Of a stretch of 64,000 bases of DNA, positions 34,702 to 43,188 are shown one piece after another (position 1 is the stretch's first letter; every line of letters begins with the position of its first letter). The stretch covers positions 283,168-347,167 of the forward strand of contig NZ_VDZH01000003.1 in the NCBI RefSeq assembly GCF_007673235.1, written 5' to 3'. The position numbers were made by a program, and so were the translations under genes. Origin of the DNA: Curtobacterium pusillum (GTDB lineage: Bacteria > Actinomycetota > Actinomycetes > Actinomycetales > Microbacteriaceae). The notes beneath the pieces were generated by a model that was given only the letters and a program-made list of their open reading frames with translations, was not told where the DNA came from and did no database searches.

Positions 34702-36089
34702 GGCGCCACCCTCGGGTCCAGGGTCACCGAACCGGAGTTCAGGATCACCCCGATCAGCCCCTTCGCCGTCACGTTCACCGCGGCTGAGCTCGAGTTCTTC
34801 TGGCTGGTGACCGACCACGTGCCGTAGGGGAGCGCGAGCGTGATGTCGGTGGTCCCCGACGTCCCGGTGGCGGTGCGCGCGAACGAGTAGCTCTGGGTGA
34901 CCTTGCACCCCGGGTCGCCGCCCGTGGCAGCGGCCGTCCTCGCGGTCAGGATCGTGTCGGATTTGTTGATCGTCACGGTCACGAGGCCCATCGCGACGTT
35001 GGCGGTGAGCTGGTCCTTCGACACCGGGGGCGTCGGCGTCTTGCCGATCCGACCGTCGCTCGCCTTCGGCCACATCGTGGGATCGGTCGACAGGCAGCTG
35101 TTCGGGTTCGTGGTCGTGTCGGCGTTGGTGGCGTTCGAGTCGTAGACGCCCGGGTACACGACGTAGCCGGAACCGATGGGGCTGAGGTACTGCGTCGCAC
35201 TCGTGCCGGTCGCCTTGTAGGTGCCGTAGGTGCTGACGAACGAGGTCACGAGGTTCGTGGGCAGGAGCGCGCCGGAGCCGTTGCTCGCGTAGTTCATCGA
35301 CACCGCGATGGCGGGGTCGTAGTTGAACGAGGCTCCGCTCGACTGTCCGGCCTTGACCACGACGGTCTTCGTCGGGGTGGCCGTCTGCTCCTGGTCGCGG
35401 TACTGACCCGACGGGGGGCCGAGCGTCACCGTGTAGGTACCGGGGGTGACCTTGATGGCCACGGTGCAGCCGTCCTGGTTCGTGACGTCGGGCTGGGTCG
35501 AGAGCGTCTTCGCGGTGTTCGATGCAACGGACGTCGACGGCGCGATCGTGGCGTTGACGCCGCCGACACCACCGCTGCCGGTGATCGACTGCACCTGCAC
35601 GAGGATCGTGCCGAGCGTCGGGTCGTTGATCTTGGTGGAGGGGGAGAACACGGTCTCCTGCGTGACCGGCGCCGCGGACCCCATGCCGGGCCACGTCACC
35701 TTGATGTGCACGTTGAGGAAGAGGAGCTGCGCGGTCGTCCCGCTCGCAGCGGCCGAGCAGCGGTTCGTCGTGCCGTCGGTGTACTGCCAGTCGAGGGTCC
35801 GCTTGACGGTGTACTTCCGCCCGTCGACCGTCGGCTGGTCCGTGCTGCCGGCCATGCCGGTGATGTTGTTCTGGGCTTCGATGCGGGCCGTGTCGATGGC
35901 TCCGGCAGCGAGGTTCGTCGCTGTGCTTCGGGCCGAATTGTCCGAAGTGACGCGCATAACTGAAGCGACCCCGACAAGCGCGCCGGCGATGATGATGCCG
36001 AACACGGTGATGGCGACGATCACTTCGACGAGCGTGAAACCGTCGTCCCGACGGCTGACTCGGGACACGGCGAGCTTGAGCATGCCCAC
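34698..36089 (-). CDS. large prepilin-like protein (PilV-like)
   Basis: 463 residues from a GTG at 36089, chosen for its AGAGGAA nine bases upstream; an ATG two codons later is also possible. Leader SRRDDG|FTLVEVIVAITVFG with Glu at +5. The body is unusually long for PilV, with a carboxypeptidase-like beta segment (KVTPGTYTVTLGPPSGQYRD) and cysteine pairs. Probably a tip or modifying pilin. It follows pilA after a hairpin and is coupled to the PilW-like gene. Confidence 0.8.
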   Translation of the reverse strand: MGMLKLAVSRVSRRDDGFTLVEVIVAITVFGIIIAGALVGVASVMRVTSDNSARSTATNLAAGAIDTARIEAQNNITGMAGSTDQPTVDGRKYTVKRTLDWQYTDGTTNRCSAAASGTTAQLLFLNVHIKVTWPGMGSAAPVTQETVFSPSTKINDPTLGTILVQVQSITGSGGVGGVNATIAPSTSVASNTAKTLSTQPDVTNQDGCTVAIKVTPGTYTVTLGPPSGQYRDQEQTATPTKTVVVKAGQSSGASFNYDPAIAVSMNYASNGSGALLPTNLVTSFVSTYGTYKATGTSATQYLSPIGSGYVVYPGVYDSNATNADTTTNPNSCLSTDPTMWPKASDGRIGKTPTPPVSKDQLTANVAMGLVTVTINKSDTILTARTAAATGGDPGCKVTQSYSFARTATGTSGTTDITLALPYGTWSVTSQKNSSSAAVNVTAKGLIGVILNSGSVTLDPRVAP

Positions 36090-36128
36090 GGTCGACCGTT
36101 CCTCTCTCTGCCAGGTCATCGGGATCGA

Positions 36129-36158
36129 CGAGAGGGCCCGGCATCCCGAGCCCTCTCG
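36129..36158 (-). terminator. hairpin after pilA, likely partial terminator
   Basis: A thirteen-bp stem with one G-U (arms 36129-36141 and 36146-36158, CGAGAGGGC pairing GCCCTCTCG) around GATG. It lies 15 bases after the pilA stop and 40 bases before the PilV-like start. No U-tract, so partial read-through or mRNA protection is likely. Confidence 0.6.
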
Positions 36159-36172
36159 CTGGTGCGATCAGA

Positions 36173-36643
36173 TCAGCACTTGCCTGCCTTGACACCCGCG
36201 GTCTGCGTCGCGAAGAACGTCTTCGTCGTCGAGCTGGTGCCCTGGACACAGAACCCGGTGGTGCCAACCTTCTTGTAGGTCAGTCCGTTCTCGGCGTCGC
36301 TCCAGGTCGCGCCAGCGTCCGCCCAGGTCTGCCCGGCGACCGCTCCGACCTTGGAAGCCGCCGCAACGTCCGCGGTGGACTTCAGATCGGCGTCGTCCGG
36401 AAGGGTGCCGCTGTTCTGCGTCTGGATGGAGACGATCGCGGTCTTGAAGTTCGAGACGTCGTTCTGCACGCCCGAGTCCTTCGCGTTGTTCTGCACACCC
36501 AGGTACACCGGGATGGCGATCGCGGCGAGGATGCCGATGATGATCACGACGACGAGGAGCTCGATGAGCGTGAAGCCCTTCTCGGAGTCCTTGACGAGTT
36601 CGTTGCGGCGAGCGTTCAGCTTGCCCATGAGCGCGAAGTACAT
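36173..36643 (-). CDS. pilA: major type IV pilin
   Basis: 156 residues from the ATG at 36643 (GGAAG upstream); ATGs at 36655 and 36628 are alternatives. A 23-residue leader ends DSEKG|, and the mature protein begins FTLIELLVVVIIIGILAA with Glu at +5, the classic type IV signal. The mature part of about 133 residues has a C-terminal disulfide candidate, Cys132 (TGFCVQG) and Cys156 (last residue). It has its own leader region, separated from pilC by a U-tract terminator and followed by a second hairpin. Confidence 0.95.
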   Translation of the reverse strand: MYFALMGKLNARRNELVKDSEKGFTLIELLVVVIIIGILAAIAIPVYLGVQNNAKDSGVQNDVSNFKTAIVSIQTQNSGTLPDDADLKSTADVAAASKVGAVAGQTWADAGATWSDAENGLTYKKVGTTGFCVQGTSSTTKTFFATQTAGVKAGKC

Positions 36644-36762
36644 GACTTCTTCCATTCTTTCGGGAATGTGATTGGAAATGGTGATGGGGCTGTGCTCTGC
36701 CGCCGTCGACAAGCGTATTGACGGCACTTTCTGGGCATAATCCCGAGAACGGGGGGCAACGG
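36644..36762 (-). promoter_or_regulatory. pilA upstream region, probable promoter
   Basis: About 120 bases, noticeably richer in A/T than the surroundings, between the pilC terminator and pilA. GGGATTATGCCC and GTCAATACG are -10-like on the minus strand, but I cannot pair either with a good -35. Confidence 0.45.
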
Positions 36763-36793
36763 GCAAGAAAATGCCCCCAGTAACGGGGGCATT
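36763..36793 (-). terminator. intrinsic terminator of the pilB-pilT-pilC unit
   Basis: On the minus strand AATGCCCCC, loop GTTACT, GGGGGCATT, then TTCTT: a nine-bp perfect stem with a U-rich tract, rare in such GC-rich DNA. It is about 50 bases after the pilC stop. Confidence 0.85.
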
Positions 36794-36841
36794 CTCGACC
36801 AAACCACCCCCGAGCGCGGGACAGTGTTCTCGGCCGCGAGT

Positions 36842-38065
36842 TCAGTGGATCAGCGACGTGATCTTGAAGATCGGCAGGTACAGCGCGACGATCATGCCGC
36901 CCACGACGACGCCGAGGAACGCGATGAGCAGGGGCTCGATGAGTGAGGTCAGCGCTTCCGTGGTCGATTCGACCTCGTTGTCGTAGAACTCGGCGATCTT
37001 CTCGAGCATCACTTCGAGTGATCCGGCGTCTTCGCCGACGGCGACCATTTGCGAGACCATTTCCGGGAAGACTTTCTCCGCCGCCAACGGAACCGCGATC
37101 GACTCACCTTTTCGCACCGATTCCGCGACTCGCTCGAGAGCGCGTTGCACGACGAAGTTGTTCGACACTTCTCCGACGATCTGCAATGCCTGCAGAATGG
37201 GCACGCCGGCACCGATCATGTTCGAGAAGTTCCGCGCGAACCGCGCGATGACGATCTTCCGACTCAATTCGCCGAACACCGGCAGGCGGAGTCGGATCGG
37301 GTCGACGAACCCGCGGACACGGTCAGTGTTCTTGTTCGCGCGCCACCAGAACCAGCCGAACGCGATCGCGACGAGCAGGATCGGACCGACCCAGACCATC
37401 GCGTGCGACGCGTAGACGAGCAGCATCGTCGGCAACGGCAGCTGGCCGCCGAGCGACGAGAACATCTTCTGGAAGATCGGGACGATGAACACGAGCATGA
37501 CGACGACGGCCACGAGGGACATGACGAGCACGACGACCGGGTAGGTCATCGCCGACTTGATCGTCGACCGGAGCTTGTGCTCCTTCTCGAAGTTCGTCGC
37601 GATGGAGTCCATCGCCTGGTCCAGGAAGCCGCCGGTCTCCCCGGCCCGGATCATGTTGATCATGATCGGCGGGAAGTCGACCGGGTACTTCGCGACGGCG
37701 TCGGAGAACGAGACACCCCGCTCGACGTCGTCCCGGACCTTGCCGAGGATCTCCTTGAGCTTCTTGTTGTCGGTCTGGTCCGCCAGGATCGACAGCGCGC
37801 GGAGGAGCGAGAGCCCGGACGACAGCATGGTCGAGGCCTGTCGCGACATGATCGCCAGGTCCTTGAGCCCCACGCCCTTCTCGAACCCGGGGATCTTGAT
37901 CTCGGTCTGCAGGCCCGTGCCGGCCTTCGCCTCGGTGATGGCGATCGGCGAGACCCCCATCCCCCGGAGTCGCTGGACGACGGCACCCTCGGAGGACGCG
38001 TCGAGCCGACCCTTGACGAGCTTGCCGGCGCCGTCGCGCCCCCGGTAGTCGTAGGCGAGCGACAT
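36842..38065 (-). CDS. pilC: type IV pilus inner-membrane platform protein PilC
   Basis: 407 residues with two GspF domains and three transmembrane helices. Typical motifs are DYRGRDGAGKLVKGRLDA at the start, MSRQASTMLSSGLSLLRAL, and MIRAGETGGFLDQAMD and AVGEDAGSLEVMLEKIAEFYD in the two halves. It is the membrane rotor that PilB and PilT act on. Its ATG shares a base with the pilT stop. Confidence 0.95.
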   Translation of the reverse strand: MSLAYDYRGRDGAGKLVKGRLDASSEGAVVQRLRGMGVSPIAITEAKAGTGLQTEIKIPGFEKGVGLKDLAIMSRQASTMLSSGLSLLRALSILADQTDNKKLKEILGKVRDDVERGVSFSDAVAKYPVDFPPIMINMIRAGETGGFLDQAMDSIATNFEKEHKLRSTIKSAMTYPVVVLVMSLVAVVVMLVFIVPIFQKMFSSLGGQLPLPTMLLVYASHAMVWVGPILLVAIAFGWFWWRANKNTDRVRGFVDPIRLRLPVFGELSRKIVIARFARNFSNMIGAGVPILQALQIVGEVSNNFVVQRALERVAESVRKGESIAVPLAAEKVFPEMVSQMVAVGEDAGSLEVMLEKIAEFYDNEVESTTEALTSLIEPLLIAFLGVVVGGMIVALYLPIFKITSLIH

Positions 38066-39696
38066 CAGTGGCCTCCTGAGTACTTGTCGCCGAAGTCGAT
38101 CTCGGACGCGGCGATCGCGGCTGCGGAGGAGTCGGACGGGGACTCGACGCGCTGCACGAGCCGGTCGAAGCCCTCGAGGTCGTGCACCTTCTCGAGCGCG
38201 GCCTTCCGCGTGATGGTGCCGACGTTGACGAGTTCGGCGAGGTCCTGGTCCATCGTGTGCATGCCCATGTCACGCCCGGCCTGCATGGCGGAGGTGATCT
38301 GGTAGGTCTTGCCCTCGCGCACGAGGTTCCCGATGGCCGGGGTGGTCTTCATGATCTCGGTGGCGACGACGCGCCCGGAGCCGTTGGCCTTCGGCACGAG
38401 CGTCTGGCAGACGACGCCTTCGAGCGTGGAGGCGAGCTGGGTCCGGATCTGGCCCTGCTGGTGCGGCGGGAAGACGTCGATGACGCGGTCGATGGTGCCG
38501 GGTGCGCTCTGCGTGTGGAGCGTGGCGAACACGAGGTGGCCGGTCTCGGCGGCGGTGAGCGCGACGGAGATGGTCTCGAGGTCGCGGAGCTCGCCGATGA
38601 GGATGACGTCGGGGTCCTGTCGGAGCACGTGCTTGAGAGCGGCGGCGAAGGAGTGTGTGTCCGCACCGACCTCGCGCTGGTTGATGATCGCCTTCTTGTG
38701 GTCGTGCATGAACTCGATCGGGTCCTCGACCGTCACGATGTGGTCGGCACGGGTCTCGTTCACGAGGTCGATGAGCGCGGCGAGGGTGGTCGACTTGCCC
38801 GAACCGGTCGGCCCGGTGACGAGCACGAGCCCACGCGGCAGCTTGGCGAACTCCCCCACGTACTCGGGGATGCCGAGCTGCTTGAGGGTCTTGATCTTCG
38901 TGGGGATGATGCGGAACGCCGCACCCCAGTTGCCGCGCTGCTGGTAGTAGTTCACGCGGAAGCGGTACTCGGGCGACAGCGAGTACGCGAAGTCGAGCTC
39001 CTGCTCGTGGTCGAACTGGCCGGCCTGCTCGACGGAGAGCAGCGTCTTGAGGGCTGCGATCACCTTGTTGCGTGCCCACGGACCGCCGGGGACGGCGGGA
39101 CGGAGCGACCCGTCGACGCGCACGGTGGGTGCTGCGTCGGCGGTGAGGTGGAGGTCGGAGGCGCCCTGGTAGACCACCTGCGCGAGCGCGGTGATGAGGT
39201 CGGGGTCGGCGACCTCGCGCGCGTGACGGGTGAAGTTGATCTCGGCCTGCCCGTCGGGTGCGGGCGCGTAGGTGGTGGGGGTGACGGTCTGGAGGCGCGT
39301 GGTCGGCTCCGCGGGCACGACCGGCAGGTGCTGGGTCACGGCGTCGGCGTACCCGTAGGACGCGGTCGACGGCGGGACGGCTGCGGGTGGCGTCGCGGGA
39401 GCCGCGTGCGGCTGCGCCACCGGCACGGCGACGGGGTCGCCGGCCGGTGCCGGCCAGGACGCGACCGCACCGGTCTGCGCCGGCCACACGGCGGTGTCAC
39501 TGGACAGGTCGTGGACGGGGACCGACGGGGCGGGGGCGACCCGTGCCTCCAGGTCGGGTGAGGTCGGCTGCTGCGCAGCGGCTGCCGCGAGTCGCGCGGC
39601 ACGACGGCCACCGACCTCGGTACCGGGGCGCCCTGGGTGCCAGCCGGCGACGGGTTCGTCCCCGGGCACGGAGATGTCGTAGACGGAGTCAGTCAT
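38065..39696 (-). CDS. pilT: type IV pilus retraction ATPase PilT with long N-terminal extension
   Basis: 543 residues, against about 350 for typical PilT. Residues 1-165 are a P/A/V-rich, probably disordered extension. The core then starts at INFTRHAREVADPDLITALA. Walker A GPTGSGKSTT near residue 294, Walker B ILIGELRDLETI, and the AGLIRE-like segment near the end is relaxed (GNLVREGKTYQI, ITSAMQAGRDMGMHTMDQDL). It drives pilus retraction and twitching. It lies between pilB and pilC. One exact 12-mer repeat copy lies in the extension (39541). Confidence 0.93.
   Translation of the reverse strand: MTDSVYDISVPGDEPVAGWHPGRPGTEVGGRRAARLAAAAAQQPTSPDLEARVAPAPSVPVHDLSSDTAVWPAQTGAVASWPAPAGDPVAVPVAQPHAAPATPPAAVPPSTASYGYADAVTQHLPVVPAEPTTRLQTVTPTTYAPAPDGQAEINFTRHAREVADPDLITALAQVVYQGASDLHLTADAAPTVRVDGSLRPAVPGGPWARNKVIAALKTLLSVEQAGQFDHEQELDFAYSLSPEYRFRVNYYQQRGNWGAAFRIIPTKIKTLKQLGIPEYVGEFAKLPRGLVLVTGPTGSGKSTTLAALIDLVNETRADHIVTVEDPIEFMHDHKKAIINQREVGADTHSFAAALKHVLRQDPDVILIGELRDLETISVALTAAETGHLVFATLHTQSAPGTIDRVIDVFPPHQQGQIRTQLASTLEGVVCQTLVPKANGSGRVVATEIMKTTPAIGNLVREGKTYQITSAMQAGRDMGMHTMDQDLAELVNVGTITRKAALEKVHDLEGFDRLVQRVESPSDSSAAAIAASEIDFGDKYSGGH
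39541..39552 (-). repeat. 12-mer repeat copy 3 (coding)
   Basis: Exact CTGGAGGCACGG on the minus strand inside the low-complexity extension of pilT, where it encodes LEAR. Confidence 0.5.
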
Positions 39697-39712
39697 CGTT
39701 CCACTCCCACGC

Positions 39713-41383
39713 CTACGCGACCACGCGCAGGATCTCGTCGATGCTCGTCATGCCGAGCTTGACCTTCTCCCACCCGTCCTGGCGGAGGGTGAGCATGCCC
39801 TGCGCCTGGGCGACGCGGCTGATCTCGGCGCTGGACGCACGGGAGACGGCGAGGCGCTCGATCTCCTCGGTCACGGTCATGACCTCGTGCAGGGCGATGC
39901 GGCCGCGGTACCCGGTGTTCGAGCAGACCGCACAGCCGACGGGGCCGAAGAACTCCGGGACGGCGGAGTCCTCGGTGTCGATGAAGCCGAGCGCGGCGAG
40001 CTGCGCGGGCGTGTACTGCGCCGGGGCCTTGCAGCGGTCGCAGAGCCTGCGGGCGAGACGCTGTGCCACGACGGAGTCGAGCGCGGACCCGACGAGGAAC
40101 GGCTCGATGTCCATCTCCGTCAGACGCGTGATCGCCGAGGGGGCGTCGTTCGTGTGCAGGGTCGAGAGCACCAGGTGGCCGGTGAGGGAGGCCTCGATCG
40201 CGATCTGCGCGGTCTCGTGGTCGCGGATCTCACCGAGGAGCACGACGTCGGGGTCGGAGCGCAGGATCGAACGCAGGGCGGACGCGAAGGTCAGACCGGC
40301 CTTCGGGTTGACCTGCACCTGGTTGATGCCGGCCATCCGGTACTCGACCGGGTCCTCGACCGTGATGACGTTGATCTCCGGGCGGGCGACCGCGTTGAGG
40401 GTCGTGTACAGCGTCGTCGACTTGCCGGACCCGGTCGGGCCGGTGACGAGGATCATCCCGTACGGCTTCGAGTAGGAGCGCTGGTACGCCTGGAAGTTCT
40501 GCTCGAGCAGGTTGAGGTCCTTCAGGGACATCGACGTGTTCGTGTTGTCGAGGATCCGCATGACGACCTTCTCGCCCCAGACGGTGGGGAGGGTCGCGAC
40601 GCGGAGGTCGATCTGCCGACCGCCGTGGCGCACCGACATGCGGCCGTCCTGCGGCTTCCGGCGCTCCGCGATGTCGATGTCGCTCATGATCTTCAGGCGG
40701 CTGATGACGCCGTTCTGGATGTTCTTCGGCGCCGGGGCCATCTCGTGCAGCACGCCGTCGATGCGGTAGCGGACGCGGACCTCGTGCTCGCCGGGCTCGA
40801 TGTGGATGTCCGACGCGTGGTCCTGGATCGCCTGCGAGACGAGCAGGTTCACGAAGCGCACGATCGGGACGTCGTCGAGCGCACCGTCGGTCAGGTCGAC
40901 CTGCTGCTGCGCCTGGGCCGACGCCTCTTCTTCGAGCGAGGAGGTCAGGTCGTTCAGCTCGTCGTCGGCGCGGAGGTAGCGGTCGAGCGCGGCGGCGAGG
41001 TCGCGCTCGTCGACCTGCAACGGCTTCACCGGACGACCGGAGGCGGTGCGAGCGTCGTCGATCGCCAGGACGTTGGTCGGGTTCACCATCGCGAGGACGA
41101 GGGTCTCGCCCTCGAACCCGACGCCGAGTACGCCGTGCCGCCGGCAGAGCGCCGCGGGCAGCATCGACACGGCGGTGCCGTCCACCGGGTAGTCGGTGAG
41201 CGGGACGGTCTTGGAGTTGTTCGACGCGGCGCGGGCGGTGATGTACTGCGCCTCGCTCACCAGCCCCTGGTCGACCAGCGACCGGATCGAGCGGTCGTCG
41301 ATCTCCTCGTCGCCGGTCATCGAGTCGAGGTGCTCGATCGGCAGGGCTCCGTTGAGGATGAGGATCTCGGACAGTGTGGCCAT
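39713..41383 (-). CDS. pilB: type IV pilus extension ATPase PilB
   Basis: 556 residues from the ATG at 41383; the upstream open frame is antisense to the acetyltransferase. N-terminal MshEN/GspE-N domain (about 1-150), then the ATPase: Walker A GPTGSGKSTTLYTTL from residue 314, Asp box, Walker B LLGEIRDHETA, and a tetracysteine zinc motif CDRC and CAVC (about 447-490). It ends with the LRQDGWEKVKLGMTSIDEILRV signature. It powers pilus polymerisation. First gene of the pilus locus. Confidence 0.96.
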   Translation of the reverse strand: MATLSEILILNGALPIEHLDSMTGDEEIDDRSIRSLVDQGLVSEAQYITARAASNNSKTVPLTDYPVDGTAVSMLPAALCRRHGVLGVGFEGETLVLAMVNPTNVLAIDDARTASGRPVKPLQVDERDLAAALDRYLRADDELNDLTSSLEEEASAQAQQQVDLTDGALDDVPIVRFVNLLVSQAIQDHASDIHIEPGEHEVRVRYRIDGVLHEMAPAPKNIQNGVISRLKIMSDIDIAERRKPQDGRMSVRHGGRQIDLRVATLPTVWGEKVVMRILDNTNTSMSLKDLNLLEQNFQAYQRSYSKPYGMILVTGPTGSGKSTTLYTTLNAVARPEINVITVEDPVEYRMAGINQVQVNPKAGLTFASALRSILRSDPDVVLLGEIRDHETAQIAIEASLTGHLVLSTLHTNDAPSAITRLTEMDIEPFLVGSALDSVVAQRLARRLCDRCKAPAQYTPAQLAALGFIDTEDSAVPEFFGPVGCAVCSNTGYRGRIALHEVMTVTEEIERLAVSRASSAEISRVAQAQGMLTLRQDGWEKVKLGMTSIDEILRVVA

Positions 41384-41555
41384 GTGCCTCCGAGCCTCCT
41401 TCGGGTCGCACGCTGGACGTGGGGACGAGCGCCGCAGGGGTTCGACGCCCGACCACGCTACGTCCGCGCCGAACGGCCACCGCAGTCCCACAACGAGGGG
41501 GCGACGGGGTGTTCCGTGGCCCCAGTGCAGGGGTACCCGCGGGTATCGACCCTCG
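41384..41555 (-). other. upstream region of the pilus locus
   Basis: 172 non-coding bases between the acetyltransferase stop and pilB. It holds a 12-bp palindrome TACCCGCGGGTA (41534-41545). A TAGCGT -10-like box is visible on the minus strand near 41459, without a good -35. The pilus promoter probably lies here. Confidence 0.4.
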
Positions 41556-42590
41556 TCAGAGGGGCGTCGACGCGGTGACGTGCACCTCGCCCGCGACGAA
41601 GCCGAGGCGCTCGTAGATGCGACCAGCACCGCTGGGGTTCTCGGCGTCGACGTGCAGCACCGCGGCGGACAGGCCATCCGCCCGGATCGCCCGCAGCGAG
41701 GCGTCGAGCACGAGGGGCGCGAGTCCCCGTCCCCGGGCGGCTCGGACCACACCGACCCAGTGCACGTACCCGTACGAGCGACCGCGGGCAGCGAAGCCGT
41801 CCGGGTCCACCTCGACGATCGCGAACGCCACGATCGCGCCGTCGGCGTCGAGCACCACGCGCGACAGGTCGAGCCGGCTCTTGCTCGCGGTGAGGAAGCC
41901 GTGCCAGTCGGACGCGACCATCGGCTGCGACCCCCAGTGGTCGCGGAAGGAGTCGTTCTTGGCGTGCCGCAGCGGCTCGATGTCGTCCGGGGTCGCCGCC
42001 CGGACGACGTGGCCGTCCGGCAGCGCCGGCACGTCCGGGACGTCACCCTCGCGCTCGCCCTCGCCGAAGACCAGCTGCATGTCGATCCAGTTCCGGGTCG
42101 GTTCGAACCCGGACCGCGCCGCGAGCCGGAGCGCCCCGGCACCCTGCGGGGCACCGACCTCGATCGTGGCGGGCAGGTCGACGTCGAGCACCGCCAACCG
42201 CTGGCGAGCGCGGCCGACCTGCCACGCGAGCACCCGTCGGCCGATCCCCCGGCCGCGGAACCCGGGGTGCACCGTGCCGTCGAGCACCGCGCGTGCCGCG
42301 GTGACCCGGGAGGGGACGTCGATGACGATGCCGTAGGCCTGCACATGCCCATCAGCATCGACGCCGACGAGGGTGTCCCGGGCGACGTCGAGCCCTTCCG
42401 TGGACAGCGTCCGCTCGAAGTCGGCTGTGGAGGGACGCGCGTGCGGGTCGTCCACCGCCGCGGCCGCCACCGCGAGCGCGTGCACCGCGGCGAGGTCGTC
42501 CCGTGAGCCGGCCCGGAACGTCAGCCCGCCGACCGGCACCGGGAACTCGAGGTGGGCAGGGGCCGTGATCCGTTCGCGCAGCGTCGCCAT
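41556..42590 (-). CDS. tandem GNAT-family N-acetyltransferase
   Basis: 344 residues from the ATG at 42590. Two GNAT domains in tandem: the first has the acetyl-CoA loop GFRGRGIGRRVLAWQV, the second ARGRGLAPLVLDASL, followed by GAGRIYERLGFVAG. This is the layout of mycothiol-synthase-like and other double GNAT enzymes; the substrate is unknown. It lies upstream of and in the same direction as pilB, and diverges from the VOC gene. Confidence 0.85.
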   Translation of the reverse strand: MATLRERITAPAHLEFPVPVGGLTFRAGSRDDLAAVHALAVAAAAVDDPHARPSTADFERTLSTEGLDVARDTLVGVDADGHVQAYGIVIDVPSRVTAARAVLDGTVHPGFRGRGIGRRVLAWQVGRARQRLAVLDVDLPATIEVGAPQGAGALRLAARSGFEPTRNWIDMQLVFGEGEREGDVPDVPALPDGHVVRAATPDDIEPLRHAKNDSFRDHWGSQPMVASDWHGFLTASKSRLDLSRVVLDADGAIVAFAIVEVDPDGFAARGRSYGYVHWVGVVRAARGRGLAPLVLDASLRAIRADGLSAAVLHVDAENPSGAGRIYERLGFVAGEVHVTASTPL

Positions 42591-42653
42591 GCCACCAGCC
42601 TGCCAGGGCAGAAACTGCTCGACGCGCACGCCCACCGCGGGACATGATGAGTC

Positions 42654-43052
42654 ATGGACATCACGAGCGTGACCGTGGGGCTGCCCGTCACCGACATCGA
42701 GGCGTCCTGCCTCTGGTACGGCGCCGTGTTCGAACGCGCCGAACCGGACCTCGAGCCCGACGACGGCATCGCCGAGTACGAGGTCGGCGGCATCTGGATC
42801 CAGCTCTACGAGGACGAGAACGCCGAGGAGAACCCGGTCAGCGTCCGCTTCGGCGTCGACGACGTCGCCGCGCAGCACGCCCGGATCGGCGCGCTCGGGA
42901 TCGACGTCGGTCCCGTCGAGTGCGTCGACGGCGCGGTCGACTGGTTCGACGTCCGCGACCCGGACGGCAACGTCCTGAGCCTGTTCTCGCTGGTCGACGA
43001 AACGGGTCGCGGCTCCGGCGGTCGCGACAGCGACGCCGGGCGCAGCATCTAG
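42654..43052 (+). CDS. VOC/glyoxalase-family protein
   Basis: 132 residues with the vicinal-oxygen-chelate fold pattern: VTVGLPVTDIEASCLWYGAVF at the start and DWFDVRDPDGNVLSLFSLV near the end, the place of the metal-binding Glu/His in relatives. The substrate cannot be told. Its ATG lies 63 bases from the divergent acetyltransferase start. It is followed by the palindrome at 43065. Confidence 0.82.
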   Translation: MDITSVTVGLPVTDIEASCLWYGAVFERAEPDLEPDDGIAEYEVGGIWIQLYEDENAEENPVSVRFGVDDVAAQHARIGALGIDVGPVECVDGAVDWFDVRDPDGNVLSLFSLVDETGRGSGGRDSDAGRSI

Positions 43053-43064
43053 ACGTGCCCGCCC

Positions 43065-43110
43065 ACGGACGGGAGGCGCGGTGTCGGCTGGCACCGTGCC
43101 TCCCGTCCGT
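43065..43110. terminator. 46-bp palindromic repeat, second family copy
   Basis: A 21-bp stem (43065-43085 with 43090-43110) with two G-T pairs around GGCT. The right arm is identical to that of the palindrome at 12107-12130 over about 23 bases; the left arm differs at three positions. It starts 12 bases after the VOC gene stop. Confidence 0.75.
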
Positions 43111-43188
43111 CCGTGCGTTCTGCGCTGCAGCACGCGCGTGTGAACGTCTCGTTTCCCCTCTGGACAAGGCGGCGGACGCAGTGCCAGC

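Noticed and set aside
34702-36267. Extension of the PilW-like frame to 752 residues
   Set aside because: It overlaps the PilV-like gene in another frame. The GTGA overlap at 34698-34701 and the class III signal peptide mark the true start.
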